From positions 19,081 through 35,410 of the forward strand of contig CALRFB010000002.1 in assembly GCA_943356455.1 (NCBI GenBank): a stretch of DNA of 16,330 nucleotides. The letters run 5' to 3'. The notes beneath the pieces are model-generated. The model had not been told where the DNA came from and made no database searches. It saw only the letters and a program-made list of their open reading frames with translations. Position 1 is the stretch's first letter; the number at the start of each line of letters is the position of its first letter. The DNA comes from Candidatus Nomurabacteria bacterium (lineage in GTDB: Bacteria > Patescibacteriota > Minisyncoccia > Phycocordibacterales > UBA9973). The position numbers and the translations under genes are program-made. Positions 11,902-16,330 of the stretch are shown here, piece by piece.

Positions 11902-14900
11902 ATGAACAACAACGAACCAGAAAAAAAACAATCACATGCTACTGAAAAGTCAGCCCAAGCTCAAAGAGAAGAAACTATTCTCGCATTTTGGGCTGAAAAA
12001 AAGATTTTTGAAAAAGCTGTTGCCAAAGATGCACCCAATGGTGAATACGTTTTCTACGAAGGTCCGCCGACTGCAAATGCTAAACCCGCACTGCACCACC
12101 TCGAAGCTCGAGCATTTAAAGATGTCATGCCTCGTTACAAAACGATGCAAGGTTTTCGTGTCCCTCGTCGGGCAGGTTGGGACACGCACGGTTTACCCGT
12201 AGAATTACAGATTGAAAAAAAGCTTGGTCTTACTTCAAAAAAAGATATTGAAAACTACGGCGTTGCACACTTTAACAAAGAGTGTCGTGAAAGTGTTTTT
12301 GAATTTATCGGTGAATGGGAAAAATTTACTGATCGTATCGGATATTGGGTAGATAAAACACGAGCTTACTACACATTTGATTCAAAATATGTTGAATCAC
12401 TTTGGAGTATTCTACAACATGTTGATGACCAAGGCTTACTCTATAAAGACTACCGCATCGTGCCGTGGTGCGCGCGTTGTGGAACTGCACTTGCTTCACA
12501 CGAACTCGCTCAAGGCTACGCCGATGTTAAAGACTTGTCTGTTACTGCAAAATTTAAAATCAAAGGTTTTGAAGGTGCGTATTTTTTGGCTTGGACCACA
12601 ACACCGTGGACATTGCCCGGCAACGTCGCGCTTGCAGTTGGTGCAGATATAACGTATGTCGAAGCTAAAGTCGGTTCAGAAATATACGTGCTCGCCACAG
12701 ATCGCTTAGAATCTTTTGCGACGACGTTCAACGAACTCGGTGGCTATGAAATAATTGCAGAACATAAAGGTTCCGAAATGGTTGGTATGGAATATGAGCC
12801 AGTGTTTCCATATCTCCGAGAAATTCTTGTGTCGGATGAGAATGGTGGAGTAAAACAAAATACTGAAAAAGAAAAAATCATACATGCATATAAAATATAT
12901 GTAGCAGATTTTGTAACCACTGTGGATGGCACAGGAATCGTGCATATTGCTCCAATGTACGGTGCCGATGACTTCGATATTAGCACAAAAGTAGGTTTAC
13001 CTAAATTTCATACAGTAACTATTGAAGGAAAATTTATAAAAGAAACAGGTTTTCTTGAAGGCAGGTTTGTTAAAGATGAAAATGTTGCCGTAGATATAAT
13101 TAAAGACCTCGCTCACCGTGGTTTGCTTTTCAAGAAAGAGAAATTTGAGCACAGCTATCCTCATTGTTGGCGTTGTAAAACTCCACTCATATATTATGCG
13201 CGAGATTCTTGGTACATTGCGATGTCAAAACTTCGCGACCAGCTCGTCTCTGAAAATGAAAAAATAAATTGGGAGCCTGAGCATATACAAGAAGGACGTT
13301 TTGGTGAATGGATCCGGGAAGTAAAAGATTGGGCAATCTCTCGTGAACGATATTGGGGTACACCACTACCGATCTGGGTGGCCGAAGACGGGGAGCGTAT
13401 GATTGCGGATTCGTACGAAACTATAAAAAAATACAGTAACGGTCAAGTCACAAAAATTATTTTTGTACGCCACGGACAGTCTGAATACAATGTCACCGAC
13501 ACTCATTCAAGCGCACTCGAAATTAATCCACTAACCAAACTCGGCCAAGAACAAGCTGAAAAAACTGCACAGTCTTTAATGACGGAAGAAATTGATGTTG
13601 TTTTTGCATCACCACTTTTACGAGCGCAACAAACTGCTGCTCACTACACCAAGCTTTCGGGGCATGCGCCGGTACTTGATCCACGACTCAGTGAAATTCA
13701 CAGTGGGACATGGGAAGGAAAATCAAACAAAGATGAAAGTATTGCCGGTGAACGACAGGCGTATTTGGCACTGTCTGTCGAAGAGCGATACGCCGCCAAG
13801 CGCGGGAATACTGGTGAAAGTTTTGCTGATCTCGATGCCCGTGTTGAAAGTTTTCTCGATGAAGTATTGGAAAAATATGCTGGTAAAACAATACTCTGTT
13901 TTGCTCACCAAGGTACAAATTCGAGCGCTCTTAAAATACTGAAGGGCTTACCAAACGAAGCTGCAGTTACAAGTATTTTCCATAATATGGATTTGGTGGG
14001 GAACGGTGTGGCAACACATATGTACATTAGTAATGCTTCAAAAAAAGAATTTGACCCCCACCGCCCATTCATTGACGATATCGTTCTGGAAAAGGACGGA
14101 AAGACTTTTCGTCGAGTCAACGAGGTGATGGATGTGTGGTTTGATTCTGGCGCTATGCCATTTGCCCAAGATCACTATCCGTTTGAACACAAAGATTGGA
14201 TCGAAACTACTGGTTACCCAGCGGATTTTATTTCAGAAGCGATCGATCAAACGCGTGGTTGGTTTTATACATTGCTCGCTGTCGGTGTATTGATGGGCAG
14301 GGGAACGCCATATAAAAATGTCATATGTCTCGGTCACTTACTCGACAAGGATGGTAAAAAAATGTCGAAGTCTATCGGCAACATCGTGAATCCGTGGGAA
14401 CAGATGGATAAATACGGCGTCGATGTTTTGCGTCTGTGGATGTTTTCTGTGAACCAACCTGGGGAAGGCAAAAATTACGATGAAAATGTTGTGCGTGAAC
14501 TTGCAAGTAAAACATTGGGATTGACGTACAACGTCTTGGCTTTTTATGAGCTGTATCGAGATCGAAATCTTGAATTATCATTTGTGGAAAATGCGGTGAG
14601 TGATTCGAGTGAAAATCAAATTACGAAACCTGAAAATGTTCTGGATCAATGGATTTTGTCACGGCTCAATCAGGTGATCTCTGAAACCACAGAGTCGCTC
14701 GACGTCTACCGAATGATTGAACCTGTACGCGCGATACGGGATTTCATTGGTGATATGTCCACGTGGTATTTACGCCGGTCTCGCGATCGCTTGAAAGAAG
14801 TAAGTACTGATGCCGATACAGTTACAGATACACATAGTGCCAAACAAACATTATATATAGTACTCAAAAAACTTGCCCAAGTACTTGCACCTTTCGCTCC

Positions 14901-15504
14901 CTTTGCAGCGGAAGATATTTGGCAGAAATTGAAAGTAGAAAATGATGCTGAAAGTGTGCACCTTTCGGCATGGCCAGTTGCCGGTAAAATAAATAATGCA
15001 GTACTTGCGGACATGGCACGTGCTAGAACTATTGTTGAAAAAGCACTCGCTGCTCGTCAGGAAAACAAAATCCCAGTGAGGCAGCCGCTTTCAAGACTGG
15101 TTGTTTCTCAAAATAAAATTACTCTATCTGACAACTGGGTTGATTACTTGGAAATTATCAAAGACGAAATAAATGTAAAAAATATTGATGTTACATTTTT
15201 TGAAGATGATCAACAAGAGGCGACATATATTATTGATACTGAAATTACCCCAGAATTACGTGCCGAAGGAAATGTTCGCGAACTCATGCGCGCTATTCAA
15301 GACATGCGCAAGGCTGCCGGGCTTACACCTTCAGACATTATTACTCTTTCGATTGAAACAAATAAAGATGGCGTAATAGTAATTGAAAAATTCGCCGAAG
15401 ATATACAGAAAACCGTTCTTGCAGAACGAATCAATTTTGGCCCGAACGACGGAGACGAAGTTAAAGTTGGTGATATGGTGTTTAAGGTACGCCTCGAAAA
15501 ATAA
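11902..15504 (+). CDS. ileS: Isoleucine--tRNA ligase (IleRS2-like) with inserted histidine phosphatase domain
   Basis: A 1200-residue class I synthetase, about 200 residues longer than usual. IleRS parts: GPPTANAKPALHHLEAR (54-70, signature ALHH at 63-66 in place of HIGH), AGWDTHGLPVELQIEK (91-106), PWCARCGTALASHELAQGY, the editing domain (roughly 195-470) with TTTPWTLPGN, RYWGTPLPIW, WFDSGAMPF, KMSKS at 820-824 and a C-terminal anticodon-binding region. Between about residues 515 and 712 (nt 13444-14037) lies a complete histidine phosphatase domain: IFVRHGQSE (R523, H524), SPLLRAQQT (R574), LSEIHSG (E598) and FAHQGTN (H669). IleRS sequence resumes at DPHRPFIDDI. The enzyme charges tRNA-Ile; the phosphatase substrate is unknown. 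It lies behind a T-box; recO follows without a gap. No Shine-Dalgarno sequence. Confidence 0.95.
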   Translation: MNNNEPEKKQSHATEKSAQAQREETILAFWAEKKIFEKAVAKDAPNGEYVFYEGPPTANAKPALHHLEARAFKDVMPRYKTMQGFRVPRRAGWDTHGLPVELQIEKKLGLTSKKDIENYGVAHFNKECRESVFEFIGEWEKFTDRIGYWVDKTRAYYTFDSKYVESLWSILQHVDDQGLLYKDYRIVPWCARCGTALASHELAQGYADVKDLSVTAKFKIKGFEGAYFLAWTTTPWTLPGNVALAVGADITYVEAKVGSEIYVLATDRLESFATTFNELGGYEIIAEHKGSEMVGMEYEPVFPYLREILVSDENGGVKQNTEKEKIIHAYKIYVADFVTTVDGTGIVHIAPMYGADDFDISTKVGLPKFHTVTIEGKFIKETGFLEGRFVKDENVAVDIIKDLAHRGLLFKKEKFEHSYPHCWRCKTPLIYYARDSWYIAMSKLRDQLVSENEKINWEPEHIQEGRFGEWIREVKDWAISRERYWGTPLPIWVAEDGERMIADSYETIKKYSNGQVTKIIFVRHGQSEYNVTDTHSSALEINPLTKLGQEQAEKTAQSLMTEEIDVVFASPLLRAQQTAAHYTKLSGHAPVLDPRLSEIHSGTWEGKSNKDESIAGERQAYLALSVEERYAAKRGNTGESFADLDARVESFLDEVLEKYAGKTILCFAHQGTNSSALKILKGLPNEAAVTSIFHNMDLVGNGVATHMYISNASKKEFDPHRPFIDDIVLEKDGKTFRRVNEVMDVWFDSGAMPFAQDHYPFEHKDWIETTGYPADFISEAIDQTRGWFYTLLAVGVLMGRGTPYKNVICLGHLLDKDGKKMSKSIGNIVNPWEQMDKYGVDVLRLWMFSVNQPGEGKNYDENVVRELASKTLGLTYNVLAFYELYRDRNLELSFVENAVSDSSENQITKPENVLDQWILSRLNQVISETTESLDVYRMIEPVRAIRDFIGDMSTWYLRRSRDRLKEVSTDADTVTDTHSAKQTLYIVLKKLAQVLAPFAPFAAEDIWQKLKVENDAESVHLSAWPVAGKINNAVLADMARARTIVEKALAARQENKIPVRQPLSRLVVSQNKITLSDNWVDYLEIIKDEINVKNIDVTFFEDDQQEATYIIDTEITPELRAEGNVRELMRAIQDMRKAAGLTPSDIITLSIETNKDGVIVIEKFAEDIQKTVLAERINFGPNDGDEVKVGDMVFKVRLEK
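13444..14037 (+). other. Histidine phosphatase (phosphoglycerate mutase-like) domain inside IleRS
   Basis: Domain coordinates within ileS. All five residues of the histidine phosphatase active site can be placed: the RHG arginine and phospho-accepting histidine (R523, H524), the second arginine in SPLLRAQQT (R574), the acid in LSEIHSGTWEG (E598) and the second histidine in FAHQGTN (H669). About 200 residues is the normal size of the domain. It replaces or enlarges the segment between the second connective region (after PIWVAEDGE) and DPHRPF. Edges are approximate to about ten residues. Confidence 0.88.
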
Positions 15505-16080
15505 ATGAACCACATCCACCACACCGAAGCTGTTGTTCTTGCTGGGTATGCGAAAGGCGAGGCCGACAAGATGCTCGCACTGTATACGCGAGATTTTGGT
15601 TTGGTGCGGGCCGACGCGAAAGGTATTCGGAAAAGTACATCTAAACTACGTTTTGCATTACAACCGTATACGATAGTGCGTGTTGATCTCATCGTCACAC
15701 GTGCAGCATACAGAGCGGGAAGCACTGATGTACTTTTTTACTTGAGTTCACCGAGCATGCCAATCCTTTCGATCCTCTATCGCATATCTGCGTTGGTCCG
15801 TAGGCTTGTGCCAGAAGAAGAAAAGAATGAACCACTGTACGATACGCTCACAGACCTGCTGAAATTCCTGTCAACAACTTCTCAAGAAAATGAAGTGTTG
15901 GCCGCAATCGAACTTCTCGCAGTTTTTCGTATTTTATATCACCTCGGCTATGTGACAGAACAAGCAGAACACACACTTGCCGATATTCCCATCACTCGAA
16001 ACTTACTTGACCATGTCATAGAACGTCGGGAAAGTCTGGTGGCTTTGGTAAATACAAGTTTGCGCGAAACCATGCTCTAG
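15505..16080 (+). CDS. recO: DNA repair protein RecO (short form)
   Basis: A 191-residue RecO, shorter than the ~240 of E. coli and B. subtilis. The N-terminal OB fold (about 5-78) has the family pattern: TEAVVLAGYAKGEADKML, then TRDFGLVRADAKGIRKSTSKLR (in two pieces, 28-49) and LQPYTIVRVDLIV. The helical C-terminal domain follows (about 85-185). The four-cysteine zinc site found in many Gram-positive RecO proteins is absent. RecO works with RecR to load RecA on SSB-coated DNA in recombinational repair. The ATG begins on the base after the ileS stop, so translation is probably coupled and the gene should fall under the ileS T-box. Confidence 0.85.
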   Translation: MNHIHHTEAVVLAGYAKGEADKMLALYTRDFGLVRADAKGIRKSTSKLRFALQPYTIVRVDLIVTRAAYRAGSTDVLFYLSSPSMPILSILYRISALVRRLVPEEEKNEPLYDTLTDLLKFLSTTSQENEVLAAIELLAVFRILYHLGYVTEQAEHTLADIPITRNLLDHVIERRESLVALVNTSLRETML

Positions 16081-16097
16081 AGTGAAATAAACACTAC

Positions 16098-16121
16098 TTT
16101 TACCGTAAATAATGGTAAAAT
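16098..16121 (+). promoter_or_regulatory. Extended -10 promoter with overlapping inverted repeat
   Basis: TGGTAAAAT (16113-16121) fits TGnTAnnnT and lies 7 nt before the ATG at 16129, predicting a leaderless mRNA. The inverted repeat TTTTACC (16098-16104) and GGTAAAA (16114-16120) covers most of the -10, so it could be a repressor operator. No T tract follows it, so it is not a terminator for recO. Confidence 0.45.
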
Positions 16122-16128
16122 GAAAGTT

Positions 16129-16330
16129 ATGGACGATATTAAACGACCAAAAAGGATTGAAACACTGAAAAACAGGCTGTTTTCGCGTGATCCAAACCTC
16201 ATACAAAAACCTAAAGAAAACACATTTAGCCCGCACGATTTTGGCGCCAAAGAAACCTGGTCAGAATCCATAGCTCCAGTTGCTAAAAAACCAACTATAG
16301 ATTTTAAGGCTTCCTCAACACTTTTTAAGA
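16129..16330 (+). CDS. Unidentified protein, N-terminal 67 residues only (runs off the window)
   Basis: An open frame from the ATG at 16129 to the window end, without a stop. The visible part is hydrophilic and lysine/proline rich, beginning MDDIKRPKRIETLKNRLFS, with no recognisable domain. The gene is supported by its leaderless-type promoter and by position after the recO stop. The charged N-terminus ending in KASSTLFK could lead into a membrane segment, but that lies outside the window. I do not recognise it and assign no function. Confidence 0.6.
   Translation, partial: MDDIKRPKRIETLKNRLFSRDPNLIQKPKENTFSPHDFGAKETWSESIAPVAKKPTIDFKASSTLFK

Noticed and set aside
15297..15725. A 142-residue minus-strand open frame across the ileS-recO junction
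   Set aside because: Serine/arginine-rich shadow frame opposite two recognised genes, no promoter.
1..16330. CRISPR arrays, insertion sequences, prophage genes or att sites
   Set aside because: No spaced direct repeats, transposase or integrase motifs, or flanking target duplications were visible on either strand.

Overview
The window looks like chromosomal core-genome DNA from a Candidate Phyla Radiation (Patescibacteria) bacterium, most likely of the Parcubacteria group. The reasons are indirect: small stand-alone SecE, short RecO, an IleRS2-type isoleucyl-tRNA synthetase of the kind seen in that group, near absence of Shine-Dalgarno sequences, several genes whose -10 box lies only 6-9 nt before the start codon, and very tight packing. 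All genes read with TGA as a stop, so the recoded lineages (Gracilibacteria, Absconditabacteria) are unlikely. No insertion sequence, prophage, CRISPR array, tRNA or rRNA gene was seen.

Layout. 37-915 is a SAM-dependent methyltransferase, convergent with a membrane metallophosphoesterase (912-2033, minus); their stop codons overlap. 2106-4623 carries an MFS efflux-type transporter, a membrane-anchored FKBP prolyl isomerase and a membrane-anchored SIMPL-domain protein. 4738-6028 holds secE-nusG and rplK, with clear promoters and a terminator. 6069-8828 is a pyrimidine deoxynucleotide block: dcd, thyA and a DUF1599 protein on the minus strand, each with its own promoter, and dut divergent on the plus strand. 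dut is followed by argS. A promoter and terminator bracket a nucleoside-deoxyribosyltransferase-like gene (10634-11470). The window ends with a T-box leader, ileS, recO and the start of an unidentified gene.

How the genes work together. Dcd, Dut and ThyA form a complete route dCTP to dUTP to dUMP to dTMP. DUF1599 and the deoxyribosyltransferase-like protein sit in or near it and may be linked to nucleotide metabolism. As given, thyA is broken by one extra base in a seven-base homopolymer; removing it restores a textbook protein.

The most interesting part is 11521-15504. A tRNA-Ile T-box riboswitch with an ultrashort Stem I (AUC in the specifier loop, T-box bulge, mutually exclusive antiterminator and terminator) precedes ileS. 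The encoded enzyme has an altered HIGH motif (ALHH), related to the GXHH signature reported for mupirocin hyper-resistant IleRS2. It also carries an in-frame histidine phosphatase domain of about 200 residues with all expected catalytic residues. recO starts on the base after the ileS stop, so it should share the T-box control.
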